From: Nocardioides sp. WS12
GTDB taxonomy: Bacteria > Actinomycetota > Actinomycetes > Propionibacteriales > Nocardioidaceae
Length of the DNA stretch: 64,000 nucleotides
Reading direction: 5' to 3'
NCBI RefSeq assembly: GCF_014108865.1
Contig: NZ_CP053928.1
Location: 5,084,001-5,148,000, forward strand
Shown here piece by piece: positions 1 to 7,479 of this stretch. The notes under the pieces were generated by a model. It saw only the letters and a list, made by a program, of their open reading frames with translations. It did no database searches and was not told where the DNA came from. The number at the start of each line of letters is the position of its first letter. The stretch's first letter is position 1. Both the position numbers and the translations under genes were made by a program.

Positions 1-478
1 CGCGCCGGGCGATCCGCCGGCGCCCCGGGCGGCGCCGATGGTCGTCCGCGGCGTGCCCAGGTTCTGGACGGTCCCGTCAGTGATGGCCAGGGCGGCCTCG
101 GGCAGGTGGACGGGGCGCGACGTGGTCAGTCGAAGGCTCAACCGTCGACCGATGATCGGTACGTCGACGGTCGGAATCAGGCAGAGGTCAGCGAACCGTC
201 CCTCGCCCAGGCGGACCAGCGCCGCACCCTGGTCCTCCCCCGCGACGTCGCGACCGACCACCCCGCCGACGGAGTCGACCCCCAGCACCATCTCGTCGGC
301 GGTGCCGCCACTGGTCGCCATCACGATCGGGTGGACCGAGGTGATGACGACCTGGATGTACCCGAGGATCGCGAGCGCCGATGGCGACGCTCGCCACCGT
401 GGCTGGAGCAGTCAGCCGCAAGAACTTGAGGGGATCGACCCGACCCATACCCGGCGGTGGCACGTCAGCGGCACCCAT
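1..478 (-). pseudogene. DUF6230-like secreted protein, apparently frameshifted and cut by the window edge
   Basis: The ATG at 478 overlaps the stop of the upstream gene (TGATG), like the other junctions of this operon. From it the frame reads a basic N-terminus and the first half of a membrane anchor, to about position 385. It then becomes arginine-rich nonsense that stops at 188. One base over, the frame is open from about 405 to the window edge. That frame reads the second half of the anchor (ALAILGYIQVVITSV) and a typical family body with the cysteine motif ADLCLIPT and a following PIIG. Joining the frames near 375-385 restores a normal protein, so I infer a one-base insertion or a sequencing error. 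The C-terminus lies outside the window. Confidence 0.6.
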
Positions 479-1239
479 CAGTACTTGATCGGAAGGTTCT
501 TGCAGCCCTGGGCCGCTGCACCGCCAGGGACGACCTCGATCTTCAACTTCTTGAGGTTGACCGGGCCTTCGATGACGGCGTCGTAGAGGTCGCCCTTGAC
601 GTTGTAGAGGTCGCCGACATCGGAGTCGACGCTGAAGAGTCGGCCGTTGATCCCGGTGTAGCTCTCGGGTCCGTCCAGCGGGTTCACCACATCGACGCCG
701 CCGGACTGCCACGTCGTGACGCTCTGCACGGCGACTCCGAGTTCCACGTTTCCGCGCAGGAGGACACCGTTGCCATTGGTGTTCGGCAGGTTGGTCGACG
801 TGACTGCCGTGGCATCGAGCTGGACGTTCTTGCCCGACACGTCGGTGACGTTGATGTCGTTCCCGCCGGCGGTGATCCTGATCGTGTAGTCGACACCGAG
901 AAAGCTTTCGGTCTGGGACACGCAGAAGCCGTCCAGGGTGCCGTTCGCGAAACCCATCCGGAGGACGTACTTGGTGCTGTCCCCGCTCCCGGATCGCAGC
1001 GTGATCGGCACGACCCCGAGGCCGACGTTGGTGGTGCTCAATTTGGCGCTGCTGAACTGCGACTTCTCGCCCTGGACCACCAGCCCCGCACCCAGCCCCA
1101 TCACCGTGCCGGTCCAGAGCTGGGAGACCATCCAGCCGAGTACGGCGAACGCACCGACGTTCATCACCGCGACCCGGCGCCAGCGCGTACCCATGCGGGC
1201 CACTGCGTCCGTTTCCATGGCGCCTTCCGTTGACGTCAT
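478..1239 (-). CDS. DUF6230-like signal-anchored secreted protein
   Basis: This 253-residue protein has a basic start and one hydrophobic segment (about residues 24-50), followed by a beta-rich, Gly/Thr/Asn-rich extracellular part. It shares the family pattern of its operon partners: GFC after a Leu-Asp-Gly turn (TLDGFCVSQTE) and a C-terminal block LKKLKIEVVPG followed by a cysteine. The two cysteines could form a disulfide. The start at 1239 was chosen because it overlaps the preceding stop (ATGA), which implies translational coupling. No catalytic motif such as GxSxG is visible. The function is unknown. Assignment to DUF6230 is from pattern recognition. Confidence 0.75.
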   Translation of the reverse strand: MTSTEGAMETDAVARMGTRWRRVAVMNVGAFAVLGWMVSQLWTGTVMGLGAGLVVQGEKSQFSSAKLSTTNVGLGVVPITLRSGSGDSTKYVLRMGFANGTLDGFCVSQTESFLGVDYTIRITAGGNDINVTDVSGKNVQLDATAVTSTNLPNTNGNGVLLRGNVELGVAVQSVTTWQSGGVDVVNPLDGPESYTGINGRLFSVDSDVGDLYNVKGDLYDAVIEGPVNLKKLKIEVVPGGAAAQGCKNLPIKY

Positions 1240-2285
1240 GGGGTCACCTGGATGACCGTGTTGGGCAGGTTGAGCGTGGTGGGTGATCCGGTGCAGCCGC
1301 TCGACTTGTTGGTGTTCATGTAATAGACCCAGGCGTCGAGCTCGAGCCCCGGAATGTTGTCCTGGGTGGCAATGGAGGCAAGGATCGACCCCCACAGGCT
1401 GTCGTCCCCGGCCAGGTCTCCGACGGTGGTGTTGATCCCGAAGATGTTGACCTTGATGTGGGTGTCTGCCCGCAGCCACAGGTCGGTGAAGACGCAGGAA
1501 TCTCCGACATTCCAGCCAGCGCTGCCCTGGTTGCTCGGGGTGAAGGAGAGCTTGTAGTCCCCCGTTCCACTGGACGTGGGCGCGACCACCGAGGACTGCG
1601 GAACGACCGTCATGTAGGAGTTGCGGTGGATCTCCAGGTTCTTCAGCCGCATGTGAACGAGCATGGCGTTGTCGTTCTTCTCGTACGACGTGGACCAGCC
1701 GTTGTCCTGGTACAGCGTCCGGTCGAACGGGCACGTACCGAAGGCACCCCACCTCGAACTGGTGGCAACGTTGCTCGGCCCTGCCGACTGGCTGCCGTCG
1801 GCGAACTTGAGGATGGTGGGCCGGGCGATCGTGGAGTCGTTGCGCTGGAAGGCGCCGCAACTGGTGTATTGCCGGGTGAACTTCCCATCGGGAAAGGTGA
1901 TCCCATCGGTCGTGAACGCCGTGCTGCTGCCGGTCGCACCACCGGTGTCGCCGTTGCTGTACCCGAGACGCATGTGGATCGGGGCGTTGGGGATGCACGG
2001 CTTGACGGTCGTGCCGTTGCCCAGCGACAGGGTGTTGCCGTTGACCAGGCCGCTCAACGCTCCGGCGTCCTTCGCACAGGCCGGCATCGCCGCCGCAGCG
2101 GTCGGCAACCCACCGGAGTCAGCACGGCCGGGCCCGGCCCCGAACGGAGGTGCCGCGACGACGGCGCAACTGAAGACGAGCACCGCGGACAGCACCAGGA
2201 GCCGTTGTCGGCCCACTCCGCGCCCGAGGGCGTGATCCCGACGGTCGGCCCGGTCAGCTCGCCTGGTCAGGAGTCGCATCGCCAC
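1236..2285 (-). CDS. Secreted protein of unknown function in the DUF6230/DUF6114 operon
   Basis: This 349-residue protein has a long basic N-region and one hydrophobic core (RLLVLSAVLVFSCAVVAAPP), consistent with Sec export. The mature part is rich in Ser/Thr/Gly/Asn with several cysteines (PACAKD, KPCIPN, TSCGAF, GTCPFD, DSCVFT, SSGCTG), so disulfides are likely. It does not share the two-cysteine motif of the neighbouring DUF6230-like proteins and I do not recognise the family. The GTG at 2285 has GGAGG nine bases upstream; an ATG follows at 2279. The gene overlaps the upstream DUF6114-like gene by about 30 bases and is coupled to the downstream gene by ATGA. Confidence 0.7.
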   Translation of the reverse strand: MAMRLLTRRADRADRRDHALGRGVGRQRLLVLSAVLVFSCAVVAAPPFGAGPGRADSGGLPTAAAAMPACAKDAGALSGLVNGNTLSLGNGTTVKPCIPNAPIHMRLGYSNGDTGGATGSSTAFTTDGITFPDGKFTRQYTSCGAFQRNDSTIARPTILKFADGSQSAGPSNVATSSRWGAFGTCPFDRTLYQDNGWSTSYEKNDNAMLVHMRLKNLEIHRNSYMTVVPQSSVVAPTSSGTGDYKLSFTPSNQGSAGWNVGDSCVFTDLWLRADTHIKVNIFGINTTVGDLAGDDSLWGSILASIATQDNIPGLELDAWVYYMNTNKSSGCTGSPTTLNLPNTVIQVTP

Positions 2286-2763
2286 CGGTCAGGACCTCCT
2301 CCGATGAGTTCGCGTGCGCGCCCCGGGCATCCCGGGGCCCGCGGCGCGAACGACGCGTTCGCTTCTCGCCCCAACCCCAGATCATCGAACCTCCGACGAT
2401 GGCGAGCAGGGTGCCGATCAGGAAGCCGCCGAGGTTGGCGGCAATGAATGCCGCCAGGCCCAACAGGACGCCGACGATCCCGCACAGTCCGCGGTACAGC
2501 GGCGCGAACACCGCAACCAGCGCGAACATCACCATCGCACCGCCGAGGATGTAGCCCGCCGAGGAGTTCCACCCGCCGCCGACCACCATCGTGAGCGGCG
2601 ACCGCGAGAAGTGGATCACCGCCGCACCACCCAGTCCCAGCCAGACCGCGCCCCAGAACGGCCGCGACCGGCGGAAGGCCCGGAACCACAGACGCACGGC
2701 CCGCAGGCCGCCGGCCGTGCGGGCGAGCACGGTCTTCTCCATGTCCACCACCACCACACTCAT
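2254..2763 (-). CDS. DUF6114-like four-helix membrane protein (second copy)
   Basis: This 169-residue protein has four predicted transmembrane helices between about residues 30 and 135: one near RPFWGAVWLGLGGAAVIHF, then two in a Gly/Ala-rich middle, then a last one in GFLIGTLLAIVGGSMIWGWG. A charged cytoplasmic tail follows. The conserved ANLGGFLIG / LANLGGWLIG signature is shared with the copy at 3527-4066. The ATG at 2763 overlaps the upstream stop (ATGA). Alternation with secreted DUF6230-like genes suggests each membrane protein serves a secreted partner. The family has no known biochemical role that I can name. Confidence 0.75.
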   Translation of the reverse strand: MSVVVVDMEKTVLARTAGGLRAVRLWFRAFRRSRPFWGAVWLGLGGAAVIHFSRSPLTMVVGGGWNSSAGYILGGAMVMFALVAVFAPLYRGLCGIVGVLLGLAAFIAANLGGFLIGTLLAIVGGSMIWGWGEKRTRRSRRGPRDARGAHANSSEEVLTGGDATPDQAS

Positions 2764-3524
2764 GAGACGCAACTCGCCTTCGTTGCCGTCCCCGGAATCA
2801 TCCGGATCTTCAGATCGGGCAGGTTGATGTTGCCCTGGAGGTCGATCCCGTAGGACTTGCCGTCCAGGTTGCCGATCTGCATCAGCTTGGCCTGCAGGCC
2901 GAAGGCACCGGCGGCTCCCGGGTTCGGGTTGCCCGTGCCCATCGTCAAGGTGTCCGCCGACTGACCCAGCGTCATCTGCTCGATGTTCTCGCCGTTGCCC
3001 GTGAGGCTGTCCGAGGCGAGGAACAGCTTGTTGGCCGTGATCTTCTTGGTCGGATCGGTGACGGTGCCGTCCACCGGCTCCCCGCCGGTGACCACCAGGG
3101 AAACGGTACCCAGCACGCCGCCCAGGTCCTGCTTGGCGATCGCACAGAACCCGAAGAGGTCGGCCTGCTGGAAACCGATCTGTGCCACGGCCGTCGAGCC
3201 GGACTTCTGCGCCTGCGCGTTGATGTAGCCGGCGGCGTACTGCCCGACGACGCGGTCGGTGTAGATCTGATGTGCCTGGTCCGACGCCGTGAAGTTCACG
3301 GCCAGGACGCCACTGCCGACCATCGAGAACAGCCCGGCCACCGCGACGACTCCACCCATCAGGGGAAGCAGGGTCCGGCGGCGGGTGCCCATCCGGGCCT
3401 CGGTCGAGCGTTCAGCCATGGCGGCCGAACGCTCGCGCACCGCGCGAACGCCGTCCGCAAGGCTCGACACGGCGGTGTCCCGAATCCGTGCGCGCACGGA
3501 CCGGGTGCGCTTGCGTGCGCTCAC
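2760..3524 (-). CDS. DUF6230-like signal-anchored secreted protein
   Basis: This 254-residue protein has an unusually long basic cytoplasmic tail of about 50 residues, a single hydrophobic segment (LLPLMGGVVAVAGLFSMVGSG) and a beta-rich exterior. It carries the shared motif GFC (DLFGFCAIAKQ) and a C-terminal LPDLKIRMIPG block followed by a cysteine three residues from the end. The GTG at 3524 was chosen because it lies two bases after the upstream stop. A start at an internal ATG near MAERS or MGTRR is possible. No enzyme motif is visible. Confidence 0.75.
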   Translation of the reverse strand: MSARKRTRSVRARIRDTAVSSLADGVRAVRERSAAMAERSTEARMGTRRRTLLPLMGGVVAVAGLFSMVGSGVLAVNFTASDQAHQIYTDRVVGQYAAGYINAQAQKSGSTAVAQIGFQQADLFGFCAIAKQDLGGVLGTVSLVVTGGEPVDGTVTDPTKKITANKLFLASDSLTGNGENIEQMTLGQSADTLTMGTGNPNPGAAGAFGLQAKLMQIGNLDGKSYGIDLQGNINLPDLKIRMIPGTATKASCVS

Positions 3525-3526
3525 GG

Positions 3527-4066
3527 CTACGCCCCCGCCTCGACGCGCCCAGCTCGGCGCGCGTCGCGGGCAGCAGCGCGGCGCTCGGCACGGGCAGCGA
3601 ACTTCGCCAACTGCTTGTCGGTGTAGGGCGTCCAGGCGAACACGATGCCGGAGCCGATGATCCCGAGGATCATGCCGATCAGCCATCCGCCGAGATTGGC
3701 CAGGGGCAGCGACGCCACCGACATCAGGGTGGCCATCAACGCCGGGAAGTGGCGCTGCGCGGGCAGGACGAGCGCGATCAGTGCAGCGAGGATCATGCCG
3801 CCACCCAGCAGGTAGCCGGCCATGGCACCGGCACCGAGCTCGAGCGTCATCGACGCCGAGCCGATGACCGGCTTGACGACGAACCATCCGCCGAGCGCCA
3901 GGATCACGCACCCCGCGAGTGGACGCGTACGACGCCACCGGTTGGCGGCATGCAGGACCGTACCGACGTGCGAACGGCCGGTCCCGGTGTGGTCAGGTTC
4001 CGTCACCGGGGAGGCCGATTCGTCCGGCCCGCTCTGCGCGATGAGGTTGATTTCGTGTGTGCTCAC
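3527..4066 (-). CDS. DUF6114-like four-helix membrane protein (first copy)
   Basis: This 179-residue integral membrane protein has a hydrophilic N-terminus of about 50 residues and four hydrophobic segments: LAGCVILALGGWFVVKPVIG, an AGYLLGGGMILAALIALVL region, a short central one, and LGGWLIGMILGIIGSGIVFA. The tail is basic and Ala/Arg-rich. The GTG at 4066 is chosen because AAGGAGAG sits at proper distance upstream. It is a paralogue of the protein at 2254-2763 with the same LANLGGWLIG signature. It lies directly between two DUF6230-like genes. Its role is unknown, perhaps a membrane partner for the secreted neighbours. Confidence 0.75.
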   Translation of the reverse strand: MSTHEINLIAQSGPDESASPVTEPDHTGTGRSHVGTVLHAANRWRRTRPLAGCVILALGGWFVVKPVIGSASMTLELGAGAMAGYLLGGGMILAALIALVLPAQRHFPALMATLMSVASLPLANLGGWLIGMILGIIGSGIVFAWTPYTDKQLAKFAARAERRAAARDARRAGRVEAGA

Positions 4067-4153
4067 AGGTCTCTCCTTGGTCCACAGCAATGCGGGTCGA
4101 TCGGGAGGACGGGCACACCGGAGCTCCGGTGTACCCGCCCGATTCCGAATCGA

Positions 4154-4810
4154 TCAGCAGTGCTGAGAGCCTGCCTTGACGCCGATCTCAAGCGCGTCAA
4201 CGTCGAGGCCGTTGTTGAGCGTGAGCTGGTAGGCAGTCGCCGCGAGAGCGTCGATCTGTACGGCCGACTGGGCACCCTCATCGGTGCCCGCGACACCGCT
4301 GGTGTCGTTGGTCTTGAGACCGAAACCACCCGCGTTGGACGGGTCGACCGTCTGGTCCAGTTCGTCGGCAGCAACACCGATGGTCGTCGAGGGCAGCGAG
4401 GCCGCACCCGAGTTGACCTGGCTGGCGTTGAGGTCGATCGTGCCAACCCCCACGACACCCTCCGGAACACCCAGCATCAGGCTGACGTCACCGATGAGCG
4501 GCAACTTCTGGTTGACCGCAAGGCACATGCCGTTGAGGTAACCGTCGGACAGGGACACCAGAGCGGCTTCCTTGTCCGCACCGACGGCGTCGGCTTCGTT
4601 GGCCGCGACCGTGGTCTTGGTCAACGAGAGCTGCATGCCGTCTGCACGCGCCTGCTCACCACCGACCTCGAACCCGCCGGCCGACGAGACGGTCGCGGAC
4701 ACCATGCCCGAGACGATCGCGAAGCCGAGGCCGAGGCTGGCTGCGGTGGCAGGCACCGTGACTGCTGCGAAACGACCCAGACGGGTACGTCCCATACCAG
4801 ATTCCTTCAT
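4154..4810 (-). CDS. DUF6230-like secreted protein, first gene of the operon
   Basis: This 218-residue protein has a short basic N-terminus and a hydrophobic segment (about residues 13-38) that may be a cleavable signal or an anchor. The mature part is beta-rich with the shared motif NGMCLAVNQ and LPLIGDVSL. It ends in VDALEIGVKAGSQHC, so the last residue is the second conserved cysteine. A strong GGGAGGGG ribosome site lies before the ATG at 4810. It is the promoter-proximal gene, separated by about 90 bases from the next. Some members of this family have been labelled cholesterol esterases in databases, as I recall, but no GxSxG or other esterase motif is seen here. Confidence 0.78.
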   Translation of the reverse strand: MKESGMGRTRLGRFAAVTVPATAASLGLGFAIVSGMVSATVSSAGGFEVGGEQARADGMQLSLTKTTVAANEADAVGADKEAALVSLSDGYLNGMCLAVNQKLPLIGDVSLMLGVPEGVVGVGTIDLNASQVNSGAASLPSTTIGVAADELDQTVDPSNAGGFGLKTNDTSGVAGTDEGAQSAVQIDALAATAYQLTLNNGLDVDALEIGVKAGSQHC

Positions 4811-5035
4811 GAATTCCCCTCCCAAGGAATTGCTCCGGAGGCGCATTCGCATACCTCCGGCCACACGCGCAACGGAATGTCGCTGGACAGCACGAAAGAC
4901 TGACCGAGGCGTCCCAGGCGGGGCTCCCAACCCACCTGCGTAGAGCGTCCCGAAAAAACGCTCCACAAACTGCGTGTGATGGACGTTACCCCACGATTCG
5001 TCCACCTGTCGACAGTTCCTCCGCGCGGTTGAACT

Positions 5036-5051
5036 GCTTTACATGTAAGGC
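5036..5051. promoter_or_regulatory. Palindrome TTACATGTAA, candidate operator between the DUF6230 operon and the signal peptidase
   Basis: The 329-base gap 4811-5139 separates two divergent transcription units and contains no other gene that I can see. It holds the perfect 10-base palindrome TTACATGTAA, extended to GCTTTACATGTAAGGC with one mismatched pair. Such sites are typical of TetR-family dimers, and a TetR gene lies at 6384-6992 just beyond the peptidase. The link between the two is inference. No second copy was noticed before the TetR gene itself. Confidence 0.4.
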
Positions 5052-5139
5052 AGGACGTCAAGTCAGGTGTCATCGACCACGGCGCGCTACCCTGACGCCG
5101 AATGGCGGGGGTCACCGCCCACACCGGAAGCGAAATGCG

Positions 5140-5763
5140 ATGACGTCCGACTCCACCCGCGACTTCGGGCCGCTCGGCAGGATCCTCGGACTGGCCCTCA
5201 TCGGCCTGGTCCTGATCGCGATCCTGGTCCCCGTCGGCGCCCTCGCCTTCTCGGTGCGCGTGGAAGGCACGAGCATGGCGCCGACGCTCGCGCCAGGCGA
5301 TCGACTCCTCGTCAACTTCCTCGGCCGCGACGACGTACGACGCTTCGACGTGATCGAGGTCGGGCTGCCCGACGGTCAGAAGATCGTGAAGCGCGTGATC
5401 GGCATCCCCGGCGACGAGATCATCGTGCGCAACGACGGCAAGCAGCCGGTCGTCCTGGTGACGCCCGCGGGCGAATCGACGCAGATGCGCGTCGACAATC
5501 CGGCGTGGTCGTCCCAGTGGGGCGATCGCGCCGGCCAGGTGTGCTGTTCGGCCACCGGCACCACGAGCACCCAGCCAACGGCCTTGACGATCCCCGCCGA
5601 CGAGTACTGGGTCATCGGCGACAACTGGGGAGGTTCCGACGACTCCCGGGTCTACGGCCTGGTCAAGGCCAGCGACATCGGGGCCATCCTGAACCGCCGG
5701 ATCCAGCCCTTCGACCGGATGGGCAAGGTCGACAACCCCGCGACGCTGGTGCCAGCGAGCTGA
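5140..5763 (+). CDS. lepB: Type I signal peptidase (S26 family)
   Basis: This 207-residue membrane peptidase cleaves signal peptides on the outer face of the cytoplasmic membrane. One N-terminal transmembrane helix (about residues 13-37) is followed by the catalytic serine, Ser45, in EGTSMAPTL. The general-base lysine, Lys84, lies in KIVKRVIGIPGDE, and the C-terminal box is VIGDNWGGSDDSRVYG. All key residues are present. The ATG at 5140 gives the usual length. An insertion with adjacent cysteines (VCCSATG) is unusual. It faces away from an operon of exported proteins, so it may be a dedicated processing enzyme for them, though a general role cannot be excluded. Confidence 0.88.
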   Translation: MTSDSTRDFGPLGRILGLALIGLVLIAILVPVGALAFSVRVEGTSMAPTLAPGDRLLVNFLGRDDVRRFDVIEVGLPDGQKIVKRVIGIPGDEIIVRNDGKQPVVLVTPAGESTQMRVDNPAWSSQWGDRAGQVCCSATGTTSTQPTALTIPADEYWVIGDNWGGSDDSRVYGLVKASDIGAILNRRIQPFDRMGKVDNPATLVPAS

Positions 5764-5766
5764 ACG

Positions 5767-6387
5767 TCAGCCGGGACAGGGGCCCAGCGCGCGAGGACAG
5801 CGCACGACTTCGTTGACGTAACGACGGATCGCATCCGTGTGGTCGACCTCGCCGGTCGGGGCGTAGTAGAAGATCAACGAACCCGCGCGGAAGGTCTCCC
5901 GCGCACGCTCCTGGGCATCGTCGACGAAGATCCGGTTGTTCTCGAGAAGCCAGTCCTGCGCGGGCCCGAGGCGAGTCACCGAGACCAGGTAGAACGCCCC
6001 GTTGGCACGCACCGAGTCCTCGGACAGGAGGTTGGTGACCACGCCGTCGACGGAATAGGCCTCGACATCAGGCACCGTCACCGCCGCGGCCAACTGCGCA
6101 ATCCGGTCGGCCGTCAGCGTCGTGGGCTGCGAAGGAATCGTCGAGACGCTCAGCAGGGGGGCCTGCCACGCCAACCCCGTGCTGCTGTCGAGTCGTGCGG
6201 CGACGACCGAGAGCCGCGGGGTGAGTGGATCGACGTCACTGACCACCGTGACGTAGTCCAGGTCGTCACCCGTTTCGGGCGTCAGGTCGGAGATCGCCCG
6301 GATCGCCAGAGGAACCAGCACGGCCAGCACGACGCCGACCAGCAGGCCGCCGACGAAGATCCTGATGTCGCGCCAGACGTCCTTCAC
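5767..6387 (-). CDS. Membrane-anchored protein of unknown function
   Basis: This 206-residue protein has one N-terminal transmembrane helix (FVGGLLVGVVLAVLVPLAI) and an extracellular domain without recognisable motifs. It ends with two cysteines (VRCPRALGPCPG). Its ATG overlaps the stop of the upstream TetR gene (ATGA), so the two are translationally coupled. It converges on the signal peptidase gene with a three-base gap. Coupling to the regulator suggests it belongs to the same exported-protein module. I do not recognise the family. Confidence 0.65.
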   Translation of the reverse strand: MKDVWRDIRIFVGGLLVGVVLAVLVPLAIRAISDLTPETGDDLDYVTVVSDVDPLTPRLSVVAARLDSSTGLAWQAPLLSVSTIPSQPTTLTADRIAQLAAAVTVPDVEAYSVDGVVTNLLSEDSVRANGAFYLVSVTRLGPAQDWLLENNRIFVDDAQERARETFRAGSLIFYYAPTGEVDHTDAIRRYVNEVVRCPRALGPCPG

Positions 6388-6992
6388 CTGGCCGTCTCCG
6401 GGATCTGGAGTCCCACGGCCATGCCGACCATCGCCTCGATCAACGACGAGCGATCGAGGTCCGACGGACAGACGATCTGGCTGAGCACGAACCGCACCAG
6501 CAAGTCCGATGCGATCGTGGCTTCATCGACACGCAGGTCGGGCCAGCGACCGCGCACGATCTCGACGAGGCGCGCACGGACGGGCTTGATGATCCGGTCT
6601 GCCCGCACGGTGAGCACCGGCACCAGGACGTCGCCACCTGCTCGGCTGTCCGTCACCATCCGCTTGAGCAGTCGGTGGTGATCGGCCTCGCTGAGCAGCC
6701 AGTTCAGGATCGAACGCAGGGCGGCGTCCAGCCGGTCGGCGCGGGCCACCAGGTCCTCGATGCCCACCATGTGGCGCTCGATCTCGCGCTCGAAGAGCGC
6801 CATGGAGAGCTGGTCCTTGGTGCCGAACTCGTTGTAGACCGTCTGGCGACTGACGCCGACGTCCTCGGCGATGTCGGCGATCCGGACGTGGACCCACGAC
6901 GCGTCACTGGCGCGCTCCCAGGCCGCGTCGAGAATCGACGTGCGCAACAAGCCGTGGACCCGCTCCTTGAAGGACTCGCTGGATCCGGCCAT
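6384..6992 (-). CDS. TetR-family transcriptional regulator
   Basis: This 202-residue regulator has an N-terminal helix-turn-helix (about residues 37-65: VRIADIAEDVGVSRQTVYNEFGTKDQLSMALF is the region; key residues VSRQTVYNEF). A helical ligand/dimer domain follows, as usual for TetR repressors. It is co-transcribed with the membrane protein downstream. The nearest unexplained palindrome is TTACATGTAA at 5039-5048, between the signal peptidase and the DUF6230/DUF6114 operon, so that operon is the likely target. The ligand is unknown; fatty-acid-type ligands are common in such regulators. Confidence 0.85.
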   Translation of the reverse strand: MAGSSESFKERVHGLLRTSILDAAWERASDASWVHVRIADIAEDVGVSRQTVYNEFGTKDQLSMALFEREIERHMVGIEDLVARADRLDAALRSILNWLLSEADHHRLLKRMVTDSRAGGDVLVPVLTVRADRIIKPVRARLVEIVRGRWPDLRVDEATIASDLLVRFVLSQIVCPSDLDRSSLIEAMVGMAVGLQIPETAR

Positions 6993-7047
6993 GCAACGGA
7001 ATTTACCTCAGCGCGAAAACGTCAACGACCTCGACACCCGGTGACGG

Positions 7048-7479
7048 TCAATGATTCCGACGCCAGACCACGACGGACTGCCCCGACGGGGTCTGGGGAA
7101 GCGCCGGCAGGTTGCTGCGAGCCGCAGCCGGGCGGGCGGACATCGCCTGCGCCAACGCATCGCGCAACGCCTCGGCCTCCGCCGCCAGTTCGGCGTTACG
7201 GGCACGCAGCGCGATCACCGTGTTCTCGAGCTCGAGGATCCGGCGCACGCCCTCGATGCCGATGCCGGCCGCGGTCAGGTGCGCGATCTCGCGCAGCCGC
7301 TCGATGTCCAGGTAGGAGTAGCGACGTCCACCGCCGCCCGTGCGCCCGGGGGTGATCAGGCCGACGCGCTCATAGGTACGCAGGGTCTGCGGGTGCAGGC
7401 CGCTGAGCTGGGCCGCGACGCTGATGACGAAGACGGCCTCGCCCTCGCCGGGAGGTCCCTGCGTCGATCCGGCGACCAT
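7048..7479 (-). CDS. hspR: HspR, MerR-type repressor of the dnaK operon
   Basis: This 143-residue protein has a MerR-like winged helix (FVISVAAQLSGLHPQTLRTYER, then GLITPGRTGGGGRRYS) and a coiled-coil dimer region. It is the last gene of dnaK-grpE-dnaJ-hspR, the usual actinobacterial order. In this group HspR binds HAIR operators with DnaK as co-repressor, forming a feedback loop. The ATG at 7479 overlaps the dnaJ stop (TGATG) and has GGAGG seven bases upstream, better than the GTG at 7482. A HAIR-like site lies before dnaK at 11182-11202. Confidence 0.92.
   Translation of the reverse strand: MVAGSTQGPPGEGEAVFVISVAAQLSGLHPQTLRTYERVGLITPGRTGGGGRRYSYLDIERLREIAHLTAAGIGIEGVRRILELENTVIALRARNAELAAEAEALRDALAQAMSARPAAARSNLPALPQTPSGQSVVVWRRNH

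Noticed and set aside
1231..1238. TGACGTCA, the same 8-mer as in the operator at 63.5 kb
   Set aside because: Single copy at a coding junction with no phased partner; chance occurrence is likely.
4154..4810. Cholesterol esterase label for the DUF6230-like proteins
   Set aside because: No GxSxG, SGNH or other esterase motif is present in any of the paralogues; the name would be inherited only.
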